A stretch of DNA of 64,000 nucleotides, taken from the NCBI GenBank assembly GCA_003586115.2, contig QVOM02000119.1:44876742-44940741 (forward strand). The letters run 5' to 3'. Made by a program: the position numbers and the translations under genes. This document shows, in pieces, positions 25,901 through 36,800 of this stretch. The notes below the pieces were generated by a model. It worked only from the letters and a program-made list of their open reading frames with translations. It was not told the origin of the DNA and did no database searches. How positions within the stretch are numbered: the stretch's first letter is position 1; each line of letters begins with the position of its first letter. The stretch comes from Salvator merianae (lineage: Eukaryota > Chordata > Lepidosauria > Squamata > Teiidae).

Positions 25901-28721
25901 AATTTCAGCTTGACAATAAAGGTTTATAACAAGACAGACATTATCTAATTAGTTAAAGTAGCTTCAGCAGATATTATTTACAAGGATCTGGCCTGGTATG
26001 ACAGTAAACAGATACTACAGTAATTAAATGCAATAAAAACCCTTAGCCTTCATGATGAGATTTATATTTGAGCAAATCTTCCCCAATGAGCTTCCTAACT
26101 TCATTGAGAACTGCCATTTTCAAGACTTGCAGAGATGAGCTAGCAACATATTGCTAGATACCCATTTTAACATAATATAATTTGTCCAAAGACTCCTGTG
26201 ATTTATCAGTTCATGTACATCGAGGTCTCATGAACTTGTTTTTAGCTCTAGTCTTCCTTTTAATAAAACTTAAGATTTACCATGAACGCCTTCCAGACTG
26301 CACCCTTTTATCTCTCCAACCAGAATTTCATCCAGAAAGGGGTGGAAAACAACATAACGAAAATGCACTGGAAAGAAGCAAGAAAAAGTCACACTTTTCT
26401 TGCATAAAGAGCATTTCACTCTCTCTAAATAAAAACCGAAATAGCAGTCTACTACTGGTTTTGAATTAACCAGGTTAATCAGCAAGTAGTCTATTTAGTC
26501 AGATGCTGCCATGGCAGTGTTTACATCACAATAGTGTTTTTTTGACTTTTCTTAAGTTATTTGTTTAAAAAGGTGTGAGAATACTTAAAAGTAGTGTCAC
26601 AGTTTTATGTCTTTGAGAACAGCAATGTAAAAACTATCAAAAAATCATGCAATCCCAAATATAAATAAGGGTGCTGCAATCAGGTTTTCCTTATACTGTA
26701 CAGCAACTAATACCCACATAGATAAACCCAATATCTTTCACCTGTCTTCACTCAGGCACACAACCAGACATTCAAACAAAATAGCCACAATTTAAACAAC
26801 GCATACATGCTATATCAATAGGAGTCTCAATTGTTGAAGCAATAAATGCTAGAAAAACCTAAGCTTCACATCTATGATTAATTCTCACTACACTAATGAT
26901 GTACAGAGCATAAAAGTCCGATTTCTGGGGACCTGAGTCAGCTTTTTGGGATTCTACTCTGGCAGACTGAAAATACTTGTTTTAACCACAACAAATAGGA
27001 CACTGCTGAGACTCTATCTGCACTGACATGGTCTCAAGGATTTGCTGTGGCAGTGGTTAGATGAAGGTCAACATATATAAAAAACAAAAAAATCCAATGC
27101 ACAGATAGATAGCAACAGATAGATGAATACAAAATGGCAGAGCAGTTACAAAAGAAGGAAACAAAAAAATATTTATACAAGTGTCTTCAGCCACGGAATT
27201 TAATATACCAGATGCCATTACAGAGACAAGGGCATTCCAAAATGAAACTATTGTGATATAGATGGAAAATGCCTATAATTCTATTTTAAAATATGCAGAA
27301 ATTTGTAGGCACACCTGGAGTGTTAATCTATAAGACTTGACATGTTCATAATTTTTTAGCCTGAAATATGGAATATAAGAGTACAGGAACATATTAAACA
27401 TATGGCTCTGAAAATTTTAACATTAGAGAAGAAAATACGGTATTACAGCATATCACAAGTACTACTTCTTTCTCTAGGGAAATGGTGTGAAAATAATTTA
27501 CTCAAGGAACAGGTGCTTTTCCTGATATTTTTTGGAAATGAATATAATCAGTAGTTAGTGTTGCCTTTGATCCTTTATGTTCTAAGATGTATCAATTTTC
27601 TTAGAGAGGCCACATTAAGAAAACAGTTGACAAACCTTTTGTGTGTGATGCACCATCTCCAGGGAATATGTAGGAATCTTCTAGCTTTGTGATGTCATAT
27701 AGACAGATGCAGAGGCCAACGTTATACACAACCTAGTGAGAAATAGGTAAATGGAGGTCCTCATTGCAATACATTGCAGTAATCAGGAACAAATTTGATA
27801 CTGCTTGAAATAGCATGCCTGAGAGCCAATATACAATAAAAGCTACTTAATAAAAGAACCATTTTGCCTGAGGCAAAGAAGAAAGAGCAAACTGGGAAGA
27901 TCCTGCACCAGCTCCCAGAAACGGCTTGACACCATGAGGAGTGAATATGCTTTTCGTTTGTTAGGTAAACCACTCTGGGACCTCAGGATGAAGGGTGGTA
28001 TACAAATGAAAATAAAGTGAATCAAACTGGTACAGTAATCCATAATAATTAAAAACTTAAGGCTGATCTCAGTTGAAACAAAAGCAGTAGAAGGAACAGG
28101 CACGCTGGGTTCAGTGGAATACGTTATTTCAAGCCACTGGTTTACCACCAATTTATTTTTATTTAAAATATGTTATACTGCTTTCTCCTTTAGTACTTCA
28201 AATCAATTTGCAATAAAAGCAGCTAAAATTTTATGCTCCACCATCACTGCCCACTTTATTATATAAATAAATGATTACAATAAAGTTACATTTAAAATAC
28301 AATAACCTTTTTTACCATGTTGCACACAGAACAGTTATCTTTATTAAATAAGCTTAAAACACGCCTGCTATTTTATATGCCATTATATTGTCTTGGTTCT
28401 GAAATTGCTCTGTCTGTGAAAAAACAGAGGTCTTGTGCCGTGAAACGGGAGGGCATGATTGCAGCCTCCGCCAGGCAGCTCAACCACCTCTGGCAAAGAT
28501 AAGCCAAATAATCAGACACATTTGGCTTTTTTTGGCTAGGGAAAAGTAGTCTGGCTAATTATCAGATAACCCTACCACCAGGCATGTCCTATAGAACTCT
28601 TAAGCCTTACCTTATTGGCCAACTTCTTGTTCAGTTCTTCCGTGATGGCATCATTCAGCTCTCTTCCGAACTGCCAAGGAGGAATGCGTACAGTGTCTGT
28701 CATCTCTACTAACACAAACAT
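19935..28721 (-). CDS. POLR3H: RNA polymerase III subunit RPC8 (POLR3H), complete coding span in six exons
   Basis: POLR3H (yeast Rpc25) is the RPB7-like subunit of RNA polymerase III. With RPC9/CRCP it forms the stalk that helps initiation on tRNA, 5S and other small RNA genes. Minus-strand coding exons are 28611-28721, 27636-27732, 26281-26367, 22523-22586, 20748-20955 and 19935-19988. Lengths of 111, 97, 87, 64, 208 and 54 nt join in frame to 206 codons plus stop, against 204 in human as I recall it. The N-terminal part ([18 protein letters not shown]) is the RPB7-type N domain. The middle ([15 protein letters not shown]) and later parts form the RPC25/S1-like OB domain. The acidic, Ser-rich tail ends in GLLSWWTNS. 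All splice sites are GT...AG and no frame-breaking change is seen, so this is the functional intron-containing gene and not a retrocopy. Confidence 0.96.
20145..20225 (+). repeat. Old reptile-type repeat fragment
   Basis: GCTGCCCAACCTTAGCCCT, AAATGTTGAAGGACTACAAC and CGGCAGCCATG resemble the abundant amniote repeat with 'ccaaccttggccctccagatgtttggactacaactcccatcagccatgg'. Similar fragments lie at about 48.67 and 49.76 kb. Recognition is from memory. Confidence 0.4.
20748..20955 (-). CDS. POLR3H: POLR3H coding exon 5
   Basis: It encodes [33 protein letters not shown] and an acidic Ser/Thr-rich linker, ending KKEGPYTLV. It is bounded by acceptor GTGGCCAG and donor GTAACTG. The linker carries a few substitutions and extra residues relative to remembered mammalian sequences, which explains the 206-residue total. 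Confidence 0.95.
21245..21700 (+). repeat. GAGATGTACA-start repeat, copy 1 (POLR3H intron 5)
   Basis: It starts at TAGAGATGTACAAAATAA, then has GAACTGG/GGTTTG-rich text and a C-rich block with repeated CAGATTGCACTGGCC and CTGATCACATTCCAG phrases. The same order (GAGATGTAC start, GGTTC-rich stretch, CCTCC-rich block) recurs at 52.98 and 59.82 kb. Boundaries are approximate. Confidence 0.5.
22523..22586 (-). CDS. POLR3H: POLR3H coding exon 4
   Basis: It encodes [20 protein letters not shown], one of the best conserved parts of RPC8. The acceptor is GCCTTTCAG and the donor GTATCC. The preceding intron is the longest in the gene and holds the Tc1 element with its LTR insertion. Confidence 0.95.
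23692..24180 (-). pseudogene. Tc1-like transposase remnant
   Basis: Two overlapping minus-strand frames carry the C-terminal half of a Tc1 transposase DDE domain. [10 protein letters not shown] gives the second catalytic-region Asp. [10 protein letters not shown] and AIIDETMNS follow in a different frame, so a frameshift lies between them near 23.83-23.96 kb. The N-terminal DNA-binding part lies to the right and is disrupted by the LTR. Not functional. Confidence 0.85.
24220..25203 (+). mobile_element. Probable solo LTR inserted in the Tc1 element
   Basis: Comparison with the expected Tc1 sequence shows a 984-bp insert that starts TG (TGTAATGAATG), ends CA (CATTCCAGACCA) and is flanked by a 4-bp duplication GTTC (24216-24219 and 25204-25207). 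A TATA-like TTTATAAAT near 24994 and AATAAA at 25022-25027 suggest plus-strand orientation. No retroviral coding sequence is present. Four-base duplications are typical of gammaretrovirus-like (ERV1) LTRs and some others. The assignment rests on structure only. Confidence 0.65.
26281..26367 (-). CDS. POLR3H: POLR3H coding exon 3
   Basis: It encodes [19 protein letters not shown] followed by [10 protein letters not shown], the first strands of the S1/OB-like domain. The acceptor is CTTTCCAG and the donor GTAAATC. Phase 1 at both ends matches the neighbouring exons. Confidence 0.95.
27636..27732 (-). CDS. POLR3H: POLR3H coding exon 2
   Basis: This exon encodes [19 protein letters not shown] and the [10 protein letters not shown] loop, both strongly conserved in RPC8. 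It lies between acceptor CTCACTAG and donor GTTTGTC. It has no ATG-initiated frame of its own and was found by following the protein. It ends in phase 1. Confidence 0.93.
27940..28290. repeat. Old reptile-type repeat fragments
   Basis: CCACTCTGGGACC then AGGGTGGTATACAAATGAAA, and further right TTATACTGCTTTCTCC with AATCAATTTGCAATAAAA, are degraded pieces of the squamate repeats that carry 'ccgccctgag ... gggtggtatataaataaa'. They lie in POLR3H intron 2. Confidence 0.4.
28611..28721 (-). CDS. POLR3H: POLR3H coding exon 1 (start codon)
   Basis: It starts at ATG 28721 with MFVLVEM and ends ELNKKLANK before donor GTAAGG. The whole exon runs from 28744 after an acceptor CCGCAG, so 23 nt of 5'UTR precede the ATG. 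An upstream in-frame ATG at 28796 lies in the intron and is not used. The exon ends in phase 0 after 37 codons. Confidence 0.95.
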
Positions 28722-29448
28722 TACAGCCAGCAAAATTAATTCTCCTGCGGAAGGGAAAAAAAGACCCAACAAGACATTATACTTTTCTGCAGTCACTCTA
28801 GTGGAAGAAGCTGGAAGCAGGAGGGTGTTCTAACATTTTGGGGGTGTAATAAACCTTGCAATGCTTACTTAAAGTATCTAATTTAAACCGTTGTGAAAAA
28901 AAAGGTAATCAGATGGAAGACTGGTACGTGAAAGTAAATGCAGAAAGTTGTTTTTAAGAATGTTTTAAAAACTTCATTTATAGAGAAAACAGGAAGCCCC
29001 AAGCACAAATTCTTTTGGGTCCAGAGATAAGTAGTTCTGCAATGCAAAGGGGCACTGCTTTTATATGCTGTTTTTATTTACTAACTATGATACTGCTATG
29101 TTAGTATGGACTGGATTTTTAATAATCTATAAAGAACCCTGGGACTTTATTTTGAGAAAATGCAAGACATATAATAACTACAATTCCAGATTGGAAATCT
29201 TCAGCATGGTCTGTTTTATTCAGATGCACTTGCACATTAATGCCTGGTCTTGACAGTAAGCGTAGAATCTGTTTAGTACTTTGGTAGGAAACTCCAGGAC
29301 TGTATGCTATATAGGAAAGAAACATCCCTGAACAAGGCAAAGTAAACCACAGAAGTTGTCCAGACAACTAAGAATTTGCCCAAGAGTGGAGCTCAACATA
29401 GTAGCACTTTTCATTATTTTATTTTTTATGTATTCATATACCTCTTTC

Positions 29449-29632
29449 TGGGAGCAGCTGTAGCTCAGTGATAGAGCAAACTGCATGGGAAGCAGAGAGT
29501 TACCGGTTCAATCCCCAGCCTCTCCCTGGAAGTAGGCAATGGCAAACCACTTCTGTATCTCTGCCAAGAAAACTGCTTAGAAGTGCCCAAGGAGGTGCCC
29601 ATGCAGTTAACCAATGGTACCCAACAGCAGCC
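29449..29632 (+). mobile_element. Sauria-type tRNA-derived SINE, copy 1
   Basis: The head GCTGTAGCTCAGTGATAGAGC carries a Pol III A box, and GGTTCAATCCC a B box, about 45 bp apart as in a tRNA. The body AATGGCAAACCACTTCTGTA and a GGTACCCAACAGCAGCC tail follow. A second copy at 35.6 kb keeps the ACAACAACA ending. The tail resembles the 3' end of Bov-B LINEs, which mobilise Sauria SINEs. It is inserted in POLR3H intron 1. Confidence 0.85.
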
Positions 29633-30145
29633 AATACCTCAGCCCACGCAGCCCTTATAAGCAAAGATCAACTCCTCTTAGAAAACATACCGCGTCGCCA
29701 AAACTTAAAACAGACATGACTGAAGTTATACCCAATCTTAAAAGTGGCTCACCTTAACAAGCAATATTGTGGTATTTGTGAGAAAAGAACGAGCCGAGGG
29801 GCTGATTTGCGTTGTGGGTTCCAACGCCGAGAAGTAAGCACCAAATTTAATCACAATTTTATTCCACTCCTAGTTCAAGAACAATTTGCGAACTGGACTT
29901 TTAGATAACTCTCTTCTCCAGCCACATTACAGGGAACGGGGAGCACGCTTGGCCAGCCGAAAGTTCCCCTTCAGATGCCTTGTACGATGTCTCTCCCCCT
30001 CCAGGTCTGCCTGGGTCGCTCTCCAGTCTTGACTCGCCCTATGTGTCCAGCCTGCCTTCCACCCTAGAACTCCGGGGAGCGGCGAAGGAATGGTCGAGGG
30101 GGGAAAAAAAAAAGCTACTGGTCTTCTGTAGTATTCCTCACTCAC

Positions 30146-30400
30146 CTTGCTCGTCGTCGTTCTTGTCCACACGGCGGCGGCGACTGGTGGCTGGCAACTA
30201 CGGCGGCTATGCGTGCGGTAGAGGCGAATTGTGGGACGGCCGCTGCTGGACTGTTTTCGACACGTGTCGTCGAGCACTTTGGTTAAGCGGTGCGGTAACC
30301 ATAATATACTGCTAGCCCGATTCTTACTGCCCTCCCTCTCTGCTCCTGGCAGCACACTGATGACAGTAGCCGGCAGGAAAGTAGAATCTACGAGGATTAG
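30146..30400 (-). other. POLR3H: POLR3H non-coding first exon
   Basis: A CpG-rich minus-strand segment ends at 30146 with a strong donor (GCAAG|GTGAGTGAG). The coding ATG is in the next exon, whose acceptor lies 23 nt before it, so a spliced 5'UTR exon is required. The upstream limit is unknown. I place it just inside the THAP11/ZNF143 motif at 30401-30421. Confidence 0.7.
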
Positions 30401-30480
30401 ATGCATTATGGGAATTGTAGTCTGGAAAATGCTAGCCGCCTTTGAACGCCCCCTTGCGACATTTTTAAAAGTTATTTTTT
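30230..30480 (-). promoter_or_regulatory. POLR3H: POLR3H promoter with a THAP11/ZNF143 motif
   Basis: On the minus strand, ACTACAATTCCCATAATGC at 30403-30421 matches the long THAP11/ZNF143 (GFY-Staf) promoter motif, which recruits HCFC1 at housekeeping promoters. The sequence downstream (29.93-30.35 kb) is CpG-rich and has no TATA box. Position and orientation fit the first exon ending at 30146. Confidence 0.75.
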
Positions 30481-30665
30481 AATTTACTTACGGCGTTTGC
30501 ATATCCCGCCTTCTCCAGCGCATATTGTTTTTCTCCCCCCCTCTACGCTATTCCCGCAAGAACCCTGTGAGGTAGGTTAGACTGAGAGGTTGTGGCTGGC
30601 CAAGGTCGCCCATCACTGAACCTTTCTGGCACAGGGGTGGATTGTGGGCAAAGCCTTACTTGCGG
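30475..30665 (+). repeat. Squamate-type interspersed repeat
   Basis: CCCGCAAGAACCCTGTGAGG, TAGGTTAGACTGAGAG and GGCTGGCCAAGGTCGCCCAT follow the order of a very common reptile repeat ('caaccctgtgaggtaggttaggctgagag ... ggcccaaggtcacccag'). It starts directly behind the POLR3H promoter. Confidence 0.65.
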
Positions 30666-31348
30666 AGCTTAAGATTTTTGCTTTTTGCCTCTGCAGAAAA
30701 TACTTGGATGAGAGACTACTAAGAAATTCATGGTTCTATAGGTTGGACTGGAAAGTCAAAGAAAGAAATGGCCAATTATATTCATGCGGCTGCCAAGAAA
30801 ATATCTAGGACTCTAACCTGGTTTCAGGATATTTACTTTTTTCCTTTTGCTGCGGTAGTGGGACAAGTTCTGCAGTTTTCAAGATCCTTAACCATAGTGG
30901 TTGTTGGAACTTTCTTTACTTTTAATACTGTTTTTTCTTCAACTCCCCCTCTGGTATTTTTACATCTATTTTCCCCCCGTTTTCAAATTAACTTCTTTAC
31001 TGGGTTTATAATCCTGATCAAATGAATAAAACTTTAAACAGTGTTACCAATAGAAATAAAATTCATATTGCACCAGTTCCGTTAGAAACTTGATAATAGC
31101 CTAAATGGTTAAAGCAGAATCGAGCACAATTGACTTATGCTGTTTAAGCCATAGTTGTAAAAGGGCATGGACTTTTTTTTAGTGATCAGGTGATTTGAGT
31201 CCAGACAACTAATTAACATAAGATTTTCATTTTATTTCTTAAATGTACTGGAATAGAGATTCTGTATTCTTTCAATGTTTTAATATTTTTAATTGCTTTC
31301 TTATGTATAAATTTGATATGGTCCTTGGACTAATCAATAAACTGAAAC

Positions 31349-31480
31349 TGCACTTTCTACGTTAGAATGGGATAATTATTGTCCAGCTGCTCCTGGTACA
31401 GCTGTGAAGCACTCCACAGCTATACCAGAAGCAGCTGGACTATAATTATCCCATTCTAAGGTAGAAAATGCAGAAAGGCC
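31349..31480. repeat. Near-perfect hairpin element (foldback MITE or hairpin RNA source)
   Basis: Arms 31357-31406 and 31415-31464 are inverted copies of 50 bp with 4 mismatches and an 8-nt loop. The outer edges (TGCACTTTC on the left, GAAAATGCAGAAAGGCCC on the right) resemble the GGCCCTTTCTGCA ends of the foldback family at 11.27 and 54.63 kb. It is probably a young MITE. A transcript across it would fold into a long hairpin. Confidence 0.8.
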
Positions 31481-31489
31481 CTAAACTAA

Positions 31490-33470
31490 CTAACTTTTTT
31501 AGCCTATTGCAGCTACTTAGGTTGCAACTTGTATCACAGCTTTTTCTCTGGTGATATTTACTATTTTTTTTTCAAGCAGAGGAAACTTGCCAAAATTAAA
31601 AACAAAACTAGAAATTAGAAACAGGAACTACATTAGCATGCAATGTGGCATCTACCCTATTTCTATATCTGCACATTGTGGCAGTAAACAGCCCCAAGAC
31701 AGTTTGTTCTCCTAATCTTCACTGCCATGTCCCATCCTCAATGGGGTAATTTTAAAATTAGAGGATGCATTCTTTCACATACTATAATTAGGTTCTGTCT
31801 TGATATAAAATCCTCTTTTTTCAGATCATAAAGTGCTGAACAGCTCTATGTATTGTTTTCCAAATCATATAAAAAGAAGCTGTGTTGATCCAATAATTCA
31901 TAAGGATGTATTAAAATAATGAATAAAATGCATAGTACTATACTGATGTGCAACAAAATTAACAGTGAAAACAAAATTAAAATTGACATGTATAGTGAAT
32001 GTACGCGATTCAATTTTCAGCATACGCTTAGGCAGCAGCAATTTGTTGACTAGGATACATTGGCAGAGAAAGGGCAAGACTGAGGAGATCAAAACATGAT
32101 CAAGGAGATGAAAGCAAAGATTCTAATCAAAGCTTCACCTTTCTTCTGTCACCCTCCAATCCCAATTTGTAGACCATTTCTTTGGTCAGGTGAACAGACT
32201 GGCTTTTACTAGGTGATGGAACCCAGGGCAAAATCATTTGGAGTTTTCAGCTGGCTAAACAGGAGGCTCACTGGTTGGCTGATCTTTTTACATTGTTCAT
32301 TTTACATTTTATTTTTATTGCTGTAACCTGCCCTGAGCCTTTTGGCTAGAGGATGGAATAAAAGCACAAATAAATAAATAAATCTGGTCACTACTGCTAC
32401 ACTACAGAATTTACAGTAGCATTCTGCACTAGTTGCAGTTTCCAGATTCACTTCAATAACAGCTCCAGTAAGATTATAGTAGTCAAGATGCGAAGCTAAG
32501 AGCAGGCAATGCCAGAACCAGGATACCTCAGGAAACCATGCGTAACATATAACTCAAGTTGGGTAGGGCAGAGACACTCCATGCTACTAAGACGAATGGT
32601 GGATCTAAGAACAACAGTGCCTTATCAAGATGAAGTAGTAAATATTTTCCAGAGCAGATTCAACACCAATTTGTTGAACTCAAGAACCATTTACCAACTT
32701 TTTCTCCTTTTCAGGATTCAATTTTAGGTTATTGAATTGCATGCAATCCATTACTGTATTGTCCCAAAGCATTGTTTTCAACACCATCAGCTACAATTGG
32801 TTTAGACTGCATAGAGATACATAGATATTATTTGTATATTCATAGCACTGAACCCCAAGCCTCCTAGCAGCACTGGGGACAGAATGTTATGGAACCCTGC
32901 AACTTAAGCACCATAAAGTCAAATGCACCAGGCACATCAACTCTCTGGAAGCAACACTGCTTGTAGGAACAAAACTACCTTCTCCATGATGGCCATGATT
33001 AAGAATGTTGTTCCTGGAGGATACTATGTCCATCTGAGGGTATCAAAAGTAATATCCATCTCTCCCTAAGCAAGTAATCTTTATGCCACATCCTGTAATG
33101 CAGCTGGGATCAAGATGATCTTTGTCATTCAAGAGCACTTGAAGCTGTAATTTGCCATCAGCTGAGTTGCTGGTTTCTACTGGATTGACATCTTCTGGAA
33201 AAATCTGTGAGTGACACTTCTGAAATTAAAAGTATTTCATGCAAAAACTTGCTAAGTCATAGTAACCATGTTGGCTTCCTATCCTGGATGAATCTGCAAA
33301 CCTTCTAGTTCTGCTGCTAGTTTCAAGCTTAAACAGGAATGTGGGCATTAGTTTAACTATACCATCTGAAGTAGGGAAGAAAGATGCTGCATTATTTTGA
33401 TACAAATACTGCTGTATTTTGTACCAAGCCAGTCACAGTTAAATCAGTTGAAGACGGCCCTTTACAGTGC
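31490..33470. other. Intergenic, POLR3H to NUP205
   Basis: Apart from the repeat end at about 32.3 kb I recognise nothing: no exon, no RNA gene and no CpG island. The two start regions lie about 3.5 kb apart (30.4 and 33.85 kb) in head-to-head orientation. Confidence 0.5.
32280..32390 (+). repeat. Squamate-type repeat 3' end
   Basis: GCTGTAACCTGCCCTGAGCC, TTTTGGCTAGAGGATGGAAT and a (AAAT)n tail (AAATAAATAAATAAAT) match the usual ending 'gtgagccgccctgagcc ... agggcgggatataaat(aaat)n' of a common squamate repeat. Confidence 0.6.
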
Positions 33471-33559
33471 ATTTTTACTGAGAAGTAAACCCAATGAGCC
33501 CCGGCTTACTCCCTTAGAACTACAGACTTGTTTTTAAACCTTCCCGCTTGTACCAGAGA

Positions 33560-33854
33560 GAGGCAGGAAAAACTACAATTCCCTTTACCCTGTGCTTTGG
33601 GGTCCTAACCCAACCAACAGGTTTCCCCAAGATGCCTGTCCGCCCCAAATTTGATGAGTTGTTCAGCCGAACTGAGGATGGCGATTCGGCATTCTAAAAA
33701 TAAAAAACAATGGTGTGAGCCTATGCTTGGAGCTAAACAGTCGATTTGTATGTGAAGTAAATGAAATTTTTGCCCGGCATTGGTTTAGACATCTCTTCCT
33801 GGTTGGGGGCCTCTTAGCTGCAAAGCGCCTTGGCTTGAGTTAGTACTTTCCAAA
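33560..33854 (+). promoter_or_regulatory. NUP205: NUP205 promoter and 5'UTR region
   Basis: ACTACAATTCCC at 33572-33583, a THAP11/ZNF143 core, lies 272 bp before the NUP205 ATG. CpG density is modest and no TATA box is placed usefully. The transcription start is not determined. The short 5'UTR presumably lies within the last 100-200 bp before the ATG. Confidence 0.6.
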
Positions 33855-33882
33855 ATGTCGGCGCCATTGGCGGTAACTTCAG
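33855..33882 (+). CDS. NUP205: NUP205 exon 1 (start codon)
   Basis: AAAATGTCGGCGCC gives a start context with A at -3. The exon encodes MSAPLAVTS plus one base before donor GTATGG, corresponding to the human MATPLAVNS start. No other in-frame ATG joins to exon 2 as well. Confidence 0.9.
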
Positions 33883-36800
33883 GTATGGAGTGGAAGAGGA
33901 GAAACCGTTTGGCTTGCTAACAAACGGGGAGTTGCGCGGGCAAGAAGCCGGTCCCTTCTGGGGCTCTCCTTCCGTTTCACTCCCCGCAGCTGATTCTGTT
34001 TGCGACTGTCATTCTTATTTTGAGTTAGGAGCCATCGAGTTCAATGGGGCTTATTGCTGGCTAAGTGGATTTTAGGATTGTAATCACACGTGCCCATTGG
34101 CTATTGTTTAAAGGCGGAAAAACACCCAGGCAAATTGTTAGAGGCTTCGCTGATAAGAGCTTGTATGCAGTTTAATGCAAGGCGTAGCATGAAGTAAATA
34201 AAGTCTTAACGTGATGAGGGAAGGGAGATCGCCTAGGAATGGCATCTCATGTATGTTGCTTTCGTTCCATAATGAAAAGAAGCGAGATACAAGTGCAGAA
34301 AAATATTAGTTAAGAGAGAGGGTAGTGGTGGCTGTAATTTGATTGATTTCCATAATCATTTATAGGTAGATCTGAATTGGTACTTTTGCGATTAACACCC
34401 AGAACAAGGGGATGTAGCGTGGTGAAAACTACAGTACTTATTAAATATTCTGTTCTAGGTGCAGTACAAGAATGTGACTAAATAGTTCTCTGTAAATAAT
34501 CATTGTTAATGTGCTGTTTGCTTTTGTTTCACTATTTTATATTTATGTTGCTGTCCTCGTCCATGTACTGGTTGGAGGGATCCTTAGGCAGGATTAAAAA
34601 CTAGTTATAATGGTGGGTATTTGCATGCCCATTCTCCAAGGATTGCACTTGACTTGGTGGCATGTATCAAGAATAGGCAAGAAGTCCTGACTCAAAGTCT
34701 TGTTTCTGGTCTTTTACTGCTGTTTTGTTTGCATTCTCCTTCCGGGCCTAGTGGCACAACTGCTCACAGGGAGGGAGAGCACAGTATAAGTGAGTGGTTC
34801 TGCCACTCATCTCCACAATCCTTGTTGCTGCTTTACCTGTTGTGAAAGGGATAACAAGGAGCACAGCACCAGGTCACTCTGGGGATTAGTAGCAGGGTCT
34901 TTGTGTGTGCAAGAACGTTAGGTTCACTATGTGACTTTTTGATGCTGCTTAAATTTGTCCCATTGCTGTAATTTTTTCTATATCTACTTTTTTTTGTAAG
35001 GTGATTTTCTGGGCTGCTTCTTAAATGTATGCAGAGGAATCCCTGATCTAGTCTGTTAGTTAAAGCTTCAGAGAAATCATGCACAATATATTATGGAACT
35101 TTTTGTAAAAGCTTTAGTACTTTTCTTGGCTATTATAGACATCCAAGTAAATTTAGCTTATATACTAGAACATCACTGGTAAGTGTACTGTGGCTGGAAG
35201 ATTGTGTCGTCCCTTGGGCATACATATCTTCAGTTTTCTAATCCAGGTTCTTTTTCCTATTAGTACATATTTTATATATAGAAAACATTTTTGGTTAGGA
35301 GACTGTAGTATTTTTTTCCATAAATCATGACATATTGCAGTGTTGCTCAAGTCTAAGATCTTCATGTTTGCTAGTACATACTGGATTATCTGCTGTTTTT
35401 AGAGCAGTGATCATTCATGTACTTTATGTGGATCTTCGGTGATAATTTAAATTTAATTAAAAAGAGTTATAAAAAGTGAGACAAGTTAAATATGACAAAT
35501 CATGAACGTGGTATGCAAATAACTGAATTTTGAGGAAAACTGATTTAGAGAACACATTGTTGCTTTTGTGTGATTCTAAAATGTGACTAGAGAGGGGCTG
35601 TAGCTCAGTGCTGGAGCAAACTGCCTGGAAAGCAGAAGGTTGCCAATTCAATCCCAAACCTCTTCCTGAAAGTAGGCAACGGCAAACCACTTCTGTATCT
35701 CTGCCAAGTAAATTGTATAGAAGGGCCCACCAAGAGTCGGCCATGACTCACTGGTACCCAACAACAACAAAATGTGGCTTCCCTTTTATGATATTTTTAC
35801 ACCACGGATTTATTTTCTCATCGTTATTAAATGTGATTTCCCTTATTTAATGCAACTGCAAATATTTTCAGTATAGTATTGAGGTTTGTCTTCTAAGCCA
35901 CTGCTGATTTCAGATTGTTGATTGGGCCTCCTCTCCACCATGGTTTCCCTAACCCCCAGTTTTCAATAGGTAGCAATTACTTCCTTAATGCTGTTCTGCA
36001 CTTCCCAGTGGTTTGTGACAACCAAACTATAGCGTTATAGAGGAGACAATTGTATGTGCACAAAAGAAAATTCCTGCTGCATAAGTTCCTGTCATTGCTT
36101 TCCCATTCTTTATTCTGGCCTAGCAAGTTATAATAGTGAAGGTGACAGAAGTGAGGCTCCTACTTAGTGGAAATGCTGTTGTGTATAGGAGAGGGACTTC
36201 CTTACCATATTGGTATATATACATGTCAGCATCTTCCCTACACTTCCATTTGCTCTGACATCTATTCTCCCTTAAAATAGAAGGCAAGAATCGATGACTT
36301 AATGAATCAGATCATGCATGTACCACTTCATGACTAGAGCCACTACTATTGCAATAAATACTTCAGATGTAATATTGTTCTCTGTGGGGCAGCAGAGTGG
36401 ATGTCTTTGATTTATGTTTGTTTCTATAAAACCGTATGTGGTGCAGCTGTATTTTGTCATAACATTCTCTAGTAATCAAAATATTATATGTGTTACATTT
36501 AGCTGCCAGCTTGTGGGGACCCTACAAAGACATTTGGCAAGCAGTGGTTAATGCTATCTGGAAAAAGCAGCCTGAAGCGACTCATCTTCTTGATCAGATC
36601 TTAAAGAAGCACAAACCTGATTTTATATCACTCTTCAGAAATCCGGTAAAAAGTAATATTTTCTTCTTTTGGGAAATGAGAGGGAAAGAACTGGGTCATT
36701 TATACGTATATGCTTACGTACGTGTGAACATAAATTTTGAAGTTTCAAAAAAATAGTATAAGATAATTTACATTCTACCTACTATAAAACATCAATAAAA

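Noticed and set aside
29460..29530. tRNA gene at 29.46 kb (A and B boxes present)
   Set aside because: The tRNA-like head is followed by a SINE body and tail shared with 35.6 kb, and the cloverleaf stems do not close. It is a SINE, not a tRNA gene.
29927..30406. Minus-strand 159-codon frame, the longest in the window
   Set aside because: It runs through the POLR3H promoter, first exon and its donor. Composition is Arg/Ser/Pro-rich as expected for CpG-rich DNA. The conserved POLR3H start is in the next exon.
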